Below, piece after piece: positions 16,653 to 24,706 of a stretch of 64,000 bases of DNA (within the stretch, counting starts at the first letter, position 1; each line of letters starts with the position of its first letter). The translations under genes and the position numbers were made by a program. The notes under the pieces were generated by a model. That model ran no database searches, was not told where the DNA came from, and saw only the letters and a list, made by a program, of their open reading frames with translations. The DNA is from Nocardia brasiliensis NBRC 14402 (GTDB taxonomy: Bacteria; Actinomycetota; Actinomycetes; Mycobacteriales; Mycobacteriaceae), in the NCBI RefSeq assembly GCF_000308475.2, contig NZ_BAFT02000078.1:1-64000 (forward strand). Direction: 5' to 3'.

Positions 16653-17960
16653 TCAGGCGCTCGGCACCTTCGAGGCGCGGCGCGCCTTCGACCGCACCGC
16701 GATCGCGCCGACCACGCCCAGCGCGCCCACGTTGGCCAGGATCATCACCGCGATCGCGAAACTGGTGTGCCCGCCGGACGCGTCCTTGATCCAGCCGAAC
16801 GCGTACGGACTGACGAATCCGGCCGCGTTGCCGAGCGAATTGATCAGCGCGATACCGCTGGCCGCGCCGACGCCGGCCAGATACGCCGTCGGCACCGCCC
16901 AGAACAGCGGCTTCGCCGTCTGCGCCGCCATGGTCGCCACGGTGATCGCGGTGAACGCCAGCAGCGGCGAGCCGAGCGCGAACGCCGTCACGGTGAAGGC
17001 GACCACCGAGATCGCCAGGGCGACCAGCACCGGTTTCGAGGAACGTTCGTCGCGCACCAACCGTCCGGTGACATACATTCCGATCGCGGCGAGCAGGAAC
17101 GGCACCGCCGACAGCCAGCCGATCTGCGTGCTGCTCAGGCCGTGCCCGACCTCCTTGACCACCGTCGGCATCCAGTAGGCCAGCGGGTACGCACCGCACA
17201 GCAGCAGGAAGTAGGCCAGGCACAGCGCGAGGACGCGCTTGTTCCGCAGTGCGGCGAGATGCCCGGCGGGGGCGGTCTGCGCGCGTTCGGCGTTCTCGGC
17301 CGCCAATGTCTCGGTGAGCCAAGCCCGTTCGGCGTCGCTGAGCCATTTCGCCTGCGCGGGCGTCTCGGTGAGCCCGAAGAAGAACACCACGCCGAGCAAC
17401 ACCGCCGGGATGCCGCCGACGATGAACACCCAGCGCCAGCCGTCCAATCCCAGTGCGCCGTCGAAGGTGTCGAGGATCCAGCCGTTGAGCGGACTGCCGA
17501 GCACGCTGGCCACCGGGATTGCCACCATGACGGTCGAAATCACCTTGGTGCGTTCGGCATTCGGGTACCAGCGGGTGAGATACACGATGATGCCGGGAAA
17601 GAAGCCCGCCTCGGCCACGCCGAGCAGGAAGCGCAGCAGGTAGACCATCTCCACGTTGACCGCGAACGCGGTCAGGGTCGCGATGATGCCCCAGGTCACC
17701 AGGATCCGGCTGAGCCAGATCCGCGCGCCGACCTTGGTCATGACGATGTTGCTCGGCACCTCGGCGAGCACGTAGCCGACGAAGAAGATGCCCGCGACGA
17801 ACCCGTACTGGGTCGCGCTCATCCCGAACGTCTCCTCCATACCGAACTTCGCGAAGCTGACATTGATCCGATCGATGTAGCTCACGATGTAGCCGATCAC
17901 CAGCAGCGGCACGATCCGGCGGGTGATCTTCCGGATCGTATTCGCCTGCAGCGCATCCAT
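16653..17960 (-). CDS. MFS transporter, anion:cation symporter (ACS)-like
   Basis: A 435-residue, 12-helix major facilitator. The N-terminus has the ACS hallmark YIDRINVSFAKFGM after helix 1, and the conserved loop RFLLGVAEAGFFPGIIVYLTRWYP lies near residue 115-140; both are typical of tartrate, galactonate and phthalate permeases. The ATG at 17960 is preceded by GGAGGAAAG. It heads the permease-regulator unit and is preceded by the palindromic operator at 18012-18050. Its likely job is uptake of the carboxylic acid consumed by the adjacent dehydratase, decarboxylase and dehydrogenase. Confidence 0.9.
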   Translation of the reverse strand: MDALQANTIRKITRRIVPLLVIGYIVSYIDRINVSFAKFGMEETFGMSATQYGFVAGIFFVGYVLAEVPSNIVMTKVGARIWLSRILVTWGIIATLTAFAVNVEMVYLLRFLLGVAEAGFFPGIIVYLTRWYPNAERTKVISTVMVAIPVASVLGSPLNGWILDTFDGALGLDGWRWVFIVGGIPAVLLGVVFFFGLTETPAQAKWLSDAERAWLTETLAAENAERAQTAPAGHLAALRNKRVLALCLAYFLLLCGAYPLAYWMPTVVKEVGHGLSSTQIGWLSAVPFLLAAIGMYVTGRLVRDERSSKPVLVALAISVVAFTVTAFALGSPLLAFTAITVATMAAQTAKPLFWAVPTAYLAGVGAASGIALINSLGNAAGFVSPYAFGWIKDASGGHTSFAIAVMILANVGALGVVGAIAVRSKARRASKVPSA

Positions 17961-18011
17961 TTTCTTTCCTCCACAGCACAGAGCCAAGCTGTGATGGCAT
18001 GCCACTTGCCT

Positions 18012-18050
18012 AAGTAACATGTCTCACTTAATGAGTAGCATGCTACTCAT
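18012..18050. promoter_or_regulatory. Palindromic operator with a second degenerate copy
   Basis: ATGAGTAGCATGCTACTCAT (18031-18050) is a perfect 20-bp palindrome. Its 16-bp core recurs at 15801-15816 with one mismatch. A weaker copy (10/16 matches) begins exactly 21 bp to the left at 18012, the same offset as in the decarboxylase promoter. It lies about 52-90 bases before the MFS start codon. GntR-family operators are often palindromes of this length. Confidence 0.8.
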
Positions 18051-18107
18051 GCTGTGACCTGACGCACAAGAGTTTCACGACAGCCTCGCGCCGGCGGCCG
18101 AAATACG

Positions 18108-18152
18108 CCGACGGCCGGACCCGGAGCCTTACGGGCCGGGTCCGGCCGTCGG
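18108..18152 (-). terminator. Long stem-loop after the FolD-family gene
   Basis: Perfect 17-bp arms, 18108-18124 and 18136-18152, enclose an 11-base loop. It follows the stop codon of the FolD-family gene (minus strand) by 30 bases and separates that gene from the permease promoter. It has no strong U-tract. Confidence 0.75.
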
Positions 18153-18182
18153 AAGTGGCGAGGAAACTGTGCCCCGGAAAGG

Positions 18183-19034
18183 TCAGCGGCGGGCGTGCTC
18201 CGCCGCGACGACGACGTGGCGCATCAGCAGGGCGGTGGTCACCGGGCCGATGCCGCCGGGGACGGGGGTGAGGGCGGCGGCCTTGCCGCGCACCGATTCC
18301 GCGTCGACATCGCCGACGATGCTGCCGTCGGCGGCCTCGTTGGTGCCGACGTCGACCACCACCGCACCCTCGCGGATGTGCTTGCCGGTGACCAGGCCGA
18401 TCCGGCCCGCGGCGGCGACGACGATATCGGCGGCCGAGGTGACGGCGGGCAGGTCGGTGGTCTTCGAGTGGCAGACGGTGACCGTGGCGTTCTCCGCGAG
18501 CAGCAGCTGGGCCAGCGGCTTGCCGACGATATTGGAGCGACCGACGACGGCCACATGCTTCCCGGCGAGCGGGACCTGATGGTGCTTGAGCAGCTCGACG
18601 ACCGACTCGGAGGTCGCGGCGACGAAACCCTCGAGCCCGGAGGCGAGCAGCCCGAGCGAGAGCGGGCTCACCCCGTCGACGTCCTTCGGCGCGGCGATCG
18701 CGGAGCTCACATCCTCCAGCGTGATGCCGGCGGGCAGCGGCGTCTGCAGCATGATCCCGTCGGTCTCGGGATCCGCGCTGCGCGCCGCGAGTTCCGCGCG
18801 GATCGTCTCCGCGCTCGCATCGGCGCCGAGATCGACGGTGTCGCAAGCGATTCCGAGCCGCTCGGCGGCCTTGCGCAGCGAGTTGACGTACCAGGCGCTG
18901 GCCGGGTCGTCGTTCGCCACGATCAGCGCCAGGCGCGGTGCGGCACCGGACTCGGCGTGCGCGGCAGCGCGCTGCTTGGTGTCGGCGTTGAGGGCGGCGG
19001 CGAGTTCCTTGCCGGTCAGCGAAACGGTATCCAC
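18183..19034 (-). CDS. FolD-family methylenetetrahydrofolate dehydrogenase/cyclohydrolase paralogue with altered active site
   Basis: A 283-residue protein with the FolD fold. The NADP-binding half is well conserved (VVGRSNIVGKPLAQLL, ATVTVCHSKTTDLP, PVPGGIGPVTTALL). The catalytic half differs. In canonical FolD a Tyr-x3-Lys pair is essential; here Tyr49 is present but the Lys position is Leu53 (YVNSLRK). The usual PCTPxG stretch reads FVAATSES (residues 137-144). Gln97 (QTPLP) and the KDVDG loop remain. It could be a FolD-derived dehydrogenase with another substrate or a non-cyclohydrolase. The GTG start is preceded by AAGGTG. A canonical folD would be expected elsewhere. Confidence 0.82.
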   Translation of the reverse strand: MDTVSLTGKELAAALNADTKQRAAAHAESGAAPRLALIVANDDPASAWYVNSLRKAAERLGIACDTVDLGADASAETIRAELAARSADPETDGIMLQTPLPAGITLEDVSSAIAAPKDVDGVSPLSLGLLASGLEGFVAATSESVVELLKHHQVPLAGKHVAVVGRSNIVGKPLAQLLLAENATVTVCHSKTTDLPAVTSAADIVVAAAGRIGLVTGKHIREGAVVVDVGTNEAADGSIVGDVDAESVRGKAAALTPVPGGIGPVTTALLMRHVVVAAEHARR

Positions 19035-19292
19035 GTTGTGACACCTTATCGGGCGCGCGCGGTGGCACCGCCCAACGGCTCCGGGCCCGCGCCGAGGGCG
19101 CATCGGACATCTGCGGCAACTCGCCCGCCGGCGGCGCCCGGTTTGTCCCCGTGCCCAAAAATAAAACTCAGAATCCCCCCGGTTAATACGTGATTTCCAG
19201 ATCAACCCGCCGTATGGTGGGCACTGCTTGCCCCCGGCTAACTGCCAGCACGTGCCCAACCCGGTCTGATTCGCGGAAAGGTGTCGACTGTA

Positions 19293-20165
19293 GTGAAGAT
19301 CTCGAGGCACTGGACACATCTCGCCGCGACGGTGCTCGCGGCGCTCACCCTGACCGCGCTGTCCGCGGTTCCGGCCGCGGCCGGACCGGAGACGGACGCC
19401 CTCTACAACTCCGCCCAGCGCAACTTCACCGACGGCGACGACGTCGCCGGCCGCGCCGACCTGCGCAACCTGATCGGCGCGGACCCCAACGACGCCGAAG
19501 CCCTTGCCCTGCAAGCGATCTGGTCGCACTACGCGAACGACCTGCCCGCGCTCGCCGACGCCATGGCGCGGTTGAACATCCTCGATCCGCAATTGGCGGC
19601 GGGTACCAACAACGTGCTCGGCGCCATCGGCGCGGCGGTCGGCACGCTGCCCAACCCGATGCCCGCGCTGATCGGCCCGGAGACCGGCATCGTCGTGCTC
19701 GGCTACGGGCTGCTGCCGGACGGCGCGCTGCGCCCCGAACTGGTGAACCGCCTGATCGCGGCCTGGTTGCAATCGATCGCGGCGCCGCTGTCGCCGATCG
19801 TGGTCACCGGCGGCAACCCGCAGAACGGGATCGCCGAGGCAGACGCCATGGCCGGTTGGCTGATCGGGCACGGCGTACCGCCGACCCGCATCCACGTGGA
19901 GAACCGGGCCGGTTCGACCGTACAGAACGCGTTGTTCGCCACCAAGATGTTGCGCGATGTCGGCGCGACCAGCGCCGTGGTGGTCACCTCCCCCAACCAC
20001 ATCCGGCGCGCGGTCGCCGATTTCATCGTCGCGGGCACCCGCGTGGTCGGCGCGACCACGTCGCTGGATCAATTGGTCTCGCAGTTGCCCCCGCCCTCGC
20101 GCCAATCCCAGCGCGGCATCTACCTCGACGCAACCCGCACCTTCCAACTGGACACCGCACGCTGA
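19293..20165 (+). CDS. Exported YdcF/SanA-like protein (DUF218)
   Basis: About 290 residues, with a signal peptide (VLAALTLTALSAVPAAAG) and then a short helical region with tetratricopeptide-like character (residues 25-110). The C-terminal DUF218 domain begins at GIVVLGYGLLPDGALRPELVNRL and includes IVVTGGNPQNGIAEADAMAGWL, the acidic residue pattern of the family, and VVVTSPNHIRRA. E. coli relatives (SanA, ElyC, YdcF) affect envelope integrity; no precise reaction is known. The GTG at 19293 has GGAAAGGTG nine bases upstream; the GTG at 19281 is an alternative. Confidence 0.8.
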   Translation: MKISRHWTHLAATVLAALTLTALSAVPAAAGPETDALYNSAQRNFTDGDDVAGRADLRNLIGADPNDAEALALQAIWSHYANDLPALADAMARLNILDPQLAAGTNNVLGAIGAAVGTLPNPMPALIGPETGIVVLGYGLLPDGALRPELVNRLIAAWLQSIAAPLSPIVVTGGNPQNGIAEADAMAGWLIGHGVPPTRIHVENRAGSTVQNALFATKMLRDVGATSAVVVTSPNHIRRAVADFIVAGTRVVGATTSLDQLVSQLPPPSRQSQRGIYLDATRTFQLDTAR

Positions 20166-20577
20166 CGCCGGCTCGCCGCTAAGCGGCTGGCAACCCGCCC
20201 TCGCACGCCCCGTTCCGCCCGCGCATCCGGTCCTGCCGCGCAAGTCCTGTCACGTCGCGCACGTCTTGTCCTGCCGCGCACGTCTTGCCACGCCGCGCGC
20301 GTGTCTGTCGATCGACACGCGCGCGTGACGGCGAAACATGCGCGTGACGTCACGCCGCGCACGCCCCGTCACGCCGCGCACGCCCCGTCACGCCGAACAC
20401 GCCCCGTCACGCCGAACACGCCCCGTCACGCCGAACACGCCCCGTCACGCCGCGCGCGTGTCCGGCGACTGACACGCGCACGGATGGCGGAAGGTGCGCG
20501 GGGGTCGTGGTCCGTGCGCGACGTCACCGGATAACCGCTGGCCAGACCTGATCCGGGCACGGCAGGATGGCCGGGTG
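20166..20577. repeat. Gene-free segment with 19-bp tandem repeats between two hairpins
   Basis: From about 20338 to 20452 the unit GTCACGCCGAACACGCCCC and close variants repeats with a 19-bp period, about six times. It is bracketed by two related hairpins with GCGCGTGTC/GACACGCGC arms: 20295-20324 (11-bp perfect arms) and 20454-20479 (9-bp perfect arms). Before it, 20220-20290 holds looser copies of CGCACGTCTTG. I see no gene here. The hairpins may end the upstream transcript. Confidence 0.8.
20295..20324 (+). terminator. Hairpin, possible terminator of the DUF218 gene
   Basis: Arms GCGCGCGTGTC (20295-20305) and GACACGCGCGC (20314-20324) are perfect over 11 bp with an 8-base loop. It lies 130 bases after the stop codon. 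A sister hairpin is at 20454-20479. Confidence 0.45.
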
Positions 20578-21378
20578 ATGGCAGGTAGAACCGAGGTGGT
20601 CGCGACGCTGCGGGCGGCGGGCTGCGTCTTCGCCGAGGACGAGGCCCGCCTGCTCACCGCCGCCGCGGCCGAGACCGGGGCCGAGCTGGACGATCTGGTG
20701 GCCCGGCGCGTCGCGGGGACGCCGCTGGAGCATCTGCTCGGCTGGGCCGAGTTCCACGGCTTACGCGTCGTGGTCGCGCCGGGCGTCTTCGTACCGCGGC
20801 AGCGCACCGCGTTCCTGGTCGAGGAAGCGGCCGCGCTGGCTCGCACCCGGACCCGGCATCAGGTGGTGGTCGATCTGTGTTGCGGCTCAGGCGCTTTGGG
20901 CTTGGCCCTCGCCACGACCCTGGCGGCCGAGCGGCGGCCCGCGACGCTGGCCGCCGCCGATATCGATCCGATCGCGGTGGACTGCGCGCGCCGCAACCTG
21001 ACCGCGCTCGGCGCCCCGGTCTATCAGGGCGACCTCTTCGATCCGCTTCCCGAGGAACTGCTCGGCTGCATCGATATCCTGCTCGCCAACACCCCCTACG
21101 TCCCGTCCGACATGATCGCGCGGATGCCCCCGGAGGCCAGGGACCACGAACCGCGCGCCGCCCTGGACGGCGGACCCGACGGTCTCGACATCTTCCGCCG
21201 CGTCGCCGCGGGCGCGCGGTCCTGGCTGGCCCCCGGCGGCCACCTGCTGGTGGAAGCCGGTGCGGCACAGGCAGAATCCGCGCTCGCGGTGCTGGCCGAG
21301 CACGGACTCGCCGGCCGGATCGCCGCCTCCGCGGAGCAGTACGCCACCGTCGTGATCGGCACCAGGCCGACCGGCTGA
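20578..21378 (+). CDS. PrmC-related protein N5-glutamine methyltransferase
   Basis: A 266-residue class I SAM methyltransferase of the PrmC/HemK-like family. The substrate-binding N-terminal domain (residues 1-95, with VAGTPLEHLLGWAEFHGLRV) precedes the SAM-binding motif VVDLCCGSGALGLAL near residue 100. The family NPPY motif reads NTPY (ILLANTPYVP), typical of the actinobacterial PrmC-like subgroup rather than PrmC itself. The likely target is a Gln side chain of a release factor or ribosomal protein, but the exact one is unknown. The ATG 20578 start gives the full N-terminal helix. Confidence 0.87.
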   Translation: MAGRTEVVATLRAAGCVFAEDEARLLTAAAAETGAELDDLVARRVAGTPLEHLLGWAEFHGLRVVVAPGVFVPRQRTAFLVEEAAALARTRTRHQVVVDLCCGSGALGLALATTLAAERRPATLAAADIDPIAVDCARRNLTALGAPVYQGDLFDPLPEELLGCIDILLANTPYVPSDMIARMPPEARDHEPRAALDGGPDGLDIFRRVAAGARSWLAPGGHLLVEAGAAQAESALAVLAEHGLAGRIAASAEQYATVVIGTRPTG

Positions 21379-21382
21379 GGCG

Positions 21383-22213
21383 CTACTTCTTGCGCCCGGT
21401 GAACTCGTCCATCGAGTGGTAGACCCCGACCGAGTTGAGGAAAAGGTCGCGCAGCTTGATCGGGAGCAGGCCGGAGATCGCCTTGTTGAGCCGCGAGGTC
21501 CAGGGCAGGATCACCAGCGGCGTCCCGTTCTTCATCTCCCGCCACGAGGTGTCGACCACCTCGTCCTGCTCCAGGATCGGCGTGAACAGGAAGCCCTTCG
21601 CGCCGTCGAACATGCCGGTGTTGATGTAGGTCGGGCAAACGGTGGTCACCTTGACGTGCTGGTGACCCGCCTGCTCGAGTTCGATCCGTACCGAATCGGA
21701 CCAGCCGAGCGCCGCCCACTTGGACGCCGCGTAGACGCTCATCCGCGGGTTGGACACCAGGCCCGCCGACGACGCGATGGTCAGCACGCGCGCCTTGGTC
21801 GAGCCGGCCACCATGGCGGGCAGGAATTCCAGCGTGACGTACATGGGGGCGTGCGCGTTGATGGCCATCGTCTGCGCGATGTCGGCCCGGTTCTCGGTGT
21901 CCCAGAAGTAGCTGTTGCCGCGCACGATGCCCGCGTTGTTGACCAGGATGTCGATGCCGCCGACCTCGGCGCGGACGGACTCCGCCGCCTCGGCGATCGC
22001 CTGCGGCGCCGAGACGTCGACCACGAAATGGTGGATGTCGCCGCCGAGCGCGGTCAGCTCCGCGGCGGTCTCCTTCAGCGCCACCTCGTTGATGTCCCAC
22101 AGCACTACGGCGGCCGCGCCCTCGCGCACCGCGCGTTCGGCGAACAGCTTGCCCAAGCCCATGGCGGCACCCGTGACGAGCACCTTCTTACCCGCAACCG
22201 TGTCGAGTTTCAT
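21383..22213 (-). CDS. SDR family oxidoreductase
   Basis: A 276-residue classical short-chain dehydrogenase. The Rossmann signature TGAAMGLGK is near residue 14, NNAG near 93, and the catalytic Ser (TIASSAG), Tyr and Lys (YAASK) are present. A C-terminal extension after residue 210 (hydrophobic, with PIKLRDLFLN) could contact membranes or lipids, as in mycobacterial SDRs acting on long-chain substrates. An upstream ATG at 22249 overlaps the stop of the aldehyde dehydrogenase gene (ATGA), so the two are probably one operon. The ATG at 22213 was chosen because it fits the family N-terminus. Confidence 0.9.
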   Translation of the reverse strand: MKLDTVAGKKVLVTGAAMGLGKLFAERAVREGAAAVVLWDINEVALKETAAELTALGGDIHHFVVDVSAPQAIAEAAESVRAEVGGIDILVNNAGIVRGNSYFWDTENRADIAQTMAINAHAPMYVTLEFLPAMVAGSTKARVLTIASSAGLVSNPRMSVYAASKWAALGWSDSVRIELEQAGHQHVKVTTVCPTYINTGMFDGAKGFLFTPILEQDEVVDTSWREMKNGTPLVILPWTSRLNKAISGLLPIKLRDLFLNSVGVYHSMDEFTGRKK

Positions 22214-22245
22214 CCGTCCCTGTCTTTGCTCGATATCGCCGGAAG

Positions 22246-23817
22246 TCATTTCTGGCGCAGTGTTTTCATGACGCCGAAGTAGAGCGTCATGGTCTTGGCC
22301 CACAGCTGTTCGGACATGCCGGGCAGCGGCGCGATCGGCAGTACCCGCTGCACCGCGATGGTCTGGGTGTCGATGTATTTCAGCAGGCCCTCGGGGCCGT
22401 GCCGGCGGCCGGTGCCGGAGATGCCGAGCCCGCCCGACGGTGCGTCGGCGCTGCCCCAGGCCGCGATGAAGCCCTCGTTGACGTTCACCGATCCGGCGTT
22501 GATCCGCGCCGCGACCGCGCGGCCCCGCTCGGTGTCCTTCGTCCACACGCTGGCGTTGAGACCGTAAGCGGTGTCGTTGGCCTCGTCGACCGCCTCGTCG
22601 TCACTGGCGACCCGGTAGATCGAGACGACCGGGCCGAAGGTCTCCTCGCGGTACACGGTCATGCCGGGGCGCACCCCGCTCAGCACCGTCGGCTCGTAGA
22701 AGTACGGCCCCAGATCGGGACGGGCCCGCCCGCCCGCGAGCACCGTCGCGCCCTTGGCCACCGCGTCCTCGACATGCGTTCGCACCGTGTCCAATTGGCG
22801 CGGGAAGGTGAGCGAGCCCATGTCGCTGTCGAAATTCAGGTCCGCGCCGAGCGTGATTTCCTCGACGTGCCCGACGAATTCGCGGACGAACTGGTCATAC
22901 ACCTTCTCGTGCACATAGATTCGCTCCATCGATTCGCAGAGCTGCCCGGCCGAGGCGAAGCAGGCGCGGATGGCGATCTTGGCGGCCCGGGTAACGTCGG
23001 CGTCGGCCAGCACCACCAGCGGGTTCTTCCCGCCGAGTTCGAGCGAGTAGCCGATGAGCCGCTCGCCCGCCTGCCGCGCGATGGTGCGACCCGTGGCGCT
23101 GGAACCGGTGTAGTCGACATAGTCGGCGCGGCCGATCACCTCGCCGCCGATCACCGAACCGCGGCCGAGTACCGCCTGCCACAACCCTTTCGGCAGCCCG
23201 GCCCGTTCGGCGGCGTCGATCGCCCACAGCGCGATGAGCGCGGTCTGGTTGTCCGGTCGCGCCACCACCGCATTGCCCGCGACCAGCGCGGGCAGCGCAT
23301 CGGAGACGGCCAGGGCGAGCGGGTAATTCCACGGTGAGATGACCGCGACCACGCCTTTCGGGCGGTGCCGCACGTCGACCCGGGTCAGCACCGGCAGCAC
23401 ACCGCGTGGCTTGCGGGTGGCGAGCAGTTTCGGCGCGACCTGCGCGTAATACCTGGCGTTGACCGCGACATCGCCGACCTCGTCGAAGGCGTGCGCGCGG
23501 GACTTGCCGGTCTCGGTCTGCACGATGTCGAGCACGACGTCCTGCTCGGCCAGCACGATGTCGTGGAAACGGCGCAGCACGGCGGCCCGCTCCCGGATCG
23601 GGCGGCGCGCCCACTCCTGCTGCACCGCCCGCGCGGTCGCGAAGGCGCGGTCGATATCGGCGACCGAGGACTGGGGCAGATCGGCGATCTTGCGTCCGGT
23701 GGCGGGCGCGAACACCTCGACGGCCGGCGCGCCGCCCGCGACGGCACGCTCGAGCAGGGGCTGGATCAGCGCCGACGGCAGGGCGTCGGCGGCAGCCAGC
23801 GGGGAGGCGGTGGTCAT
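22246..23817 (-). CDS. Succinic semialdehyde dehydrogenase-like aldehyde dehydrogenase (GabD2 type)
   Basis: A 523-residue aldehyde dehydrogenase resembling the mycobacterial GabD2 group. Visible residues: PWNYPLAL (Asn for the oxyanion hole), DYTGSSATG (coenzyme loop), the general base Glu in SLELGGKNPLV and the nucleophile Cys in SAGQLCESMERIYV. It has the C-terminal extension of this group (after GPEGLLKYIDTQTIAVQR). The ATG at 23817 was preferred over a longer start. It forms an operon with the SDR and is divergent from a TetR regulator with a palindrome between them, so aldehyde or alcohol detoxification under TetR control is likely. Confidence 0.88.
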   Translation of the reverse strand: MTTASPLAAADALPSALIQPLLERAVAGGAPAVEVFAPATGRKIADLPQSSVADIDRAFATARAVQQEWARRPIRERAAVLRRFHDIVLAEQDVVLDIVQTETGKSRAHAFDEVGDVAVNARYYAQVAPKLLATRKPRGVLPVLTRVDVRHRPKGVVAVISPWNYPLALAVSDALPALVAGNAVVARPDNQTALIALWAIDAAERAGLPKGLWQAVLGRGSVIGGEVIGRADYVDYTGSSATGRTIARQAGERLIGYSLELGGKNPLVVLADADVTRAAKIAIRACFASAGQLCESMERIYVHEKVYDQFVREFVGHVEEITLGADLNFDSDMGSLTFPRQLDTVRTHVEDAVAKGATVLAGGRARPDLGPYFYEPTVLSGVRPGMTVYREETFGPVVSIYRVASDDEAVDEANDTAYGLNASVWTKDTERGRAVAARINAGSVNVNEGFIAAWGSADAPSGGLGISGTGRRHGPEGLLKYIDTQTIAVQRVLPIAPLPGMSEQLWAKTMTLYFGVMKTLRQK

Positions 23818-23844
23818 CGTCGGCCCTCTCGGTCGGCGTGTCAT

Positions 23845-23868
23845 TAACTGAACACTAGTGTTAGATTA
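23845..23868. promoter_or_regulatory. TetR-type operator palindrome
   Basis: AACACTAGTGTT (23851-23862) is a perfect 12-bp palindrome, extended with TAA/TTA ends to 24 bp (23845-23868). It sits in the divergent promoter between the aldehyde dehydrogenase/SDR unit and the TetR gene, 28 bases before the aldehyde dehydrogenase start. This is the usual size and place of a TetR operator. Confidence 0.75.
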
Positions 23869-23965
23869 ATGGACGTGCCGCGCTTCGTGTCAAGCTGTTC
23901 GTCATGGAACACAGACATGGCAGGCTGCCGACTGTGAGGCAGCACCATGTGGGTGGCGCCGCGTC

Positions 23966-24637
23966 GTGACCGAGGCGACCACGCGGCGGGGCCGCCCGCC
24001 GCAGACCCCCGAGCAGGCCGAGGAGGTCCGGGCCAGAATCGTGCTGGCCACCGCGGAGGTGTTCACCCGCAACGGTTCTCGCGGACTGAGCGTCGCGCAG
24101 ATCATCGAGCAGGCCGGGCTGGCCAGGCCGACCTTCTACCGCTACTTCGGCAACGCGACCGAGCCGCTGCACGTCCTGCTGGACACCTCGAACGCCGGTC
24201 TGGTCGACGGCATCGCCGAGGCCCTCACCGGCACCGACGAACCCGTCGAGCTCGGTATCCGGCTGATCGACGCCTATCTGGCCTGGGCCGGCGGGCACGG
24301 CGCGATGCTGCGGCCGCTGTTCGCCGAACTACACGACCCGGCCTCGCCGGTGTCCGCCTACCGGGAGCGCGCGCTCGACGATATCCGCGACCTGGTCCGC
24401 GCGACGTTCACCGAGCTGGGCCGTCCGGTCCCGAGCCCGCTCGACCTCGACGCGGCCCTGCACGTCTGCGAGTACGTCGTCTACCGGATCTCGTCCGGCA
24501 CCGCGCCCGGCGCGGAGCCCGATCCGGCGACCGTCGCCGAGGCGCGGCTCACCATGATCCGGGTGCTGCTGACCACCCTCGGTACCCGTACCGATCTCGC
24601 CTATGCGCTGGATCTGCCGGGCATCTTCCCACACTGA
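23966..24637 (+). CDS. TetR/AcrR-family regulator
   Basis: A 223-residue regulator. Residues 20-70 form the TetR helix-turn-helix (LSVAQIIEQAGLARPTFYRYFGN). The remainder is helical ligand-binding sequence without an assignable effector. The start is GTG. It is divergent from the aldehyde dehydrogenase/SDR operon and most likely represses it through the palindrome at 23845-23868. Confidence 0.9.
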   Translation: MTEATTRRGRPPQTPEQAEEVRARIVLATAEVFTRNGSRGLSVAQIIEQAGLARPTFYRYFGNATEPLHVLLDTSNAGLVDGIAEALTGTDEPVELGIRLIDAYLAWAGGHGAMLRPLFAELHDPASPVSAYRERALDDIRDLVRATFTELGRPVPSPLDLDAALHVCEYVVYRISSGTAPGAEPDPATVAEARLTMIRVLLTTLGTRTDLAYALDLPGIFPH

Positions 24638-24706
24638 CCCGAGCGCACGCTTCACGTTTCAGCCCCGCGAACCCGGCGAGCGTCGTTGATCGCCGGATTC
24701 ACAGGT

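Noticed and set aside
20338..20460. CRISPR or short-repeat array
   Set aside because: The 19-bp units abut directly without unique spacers.
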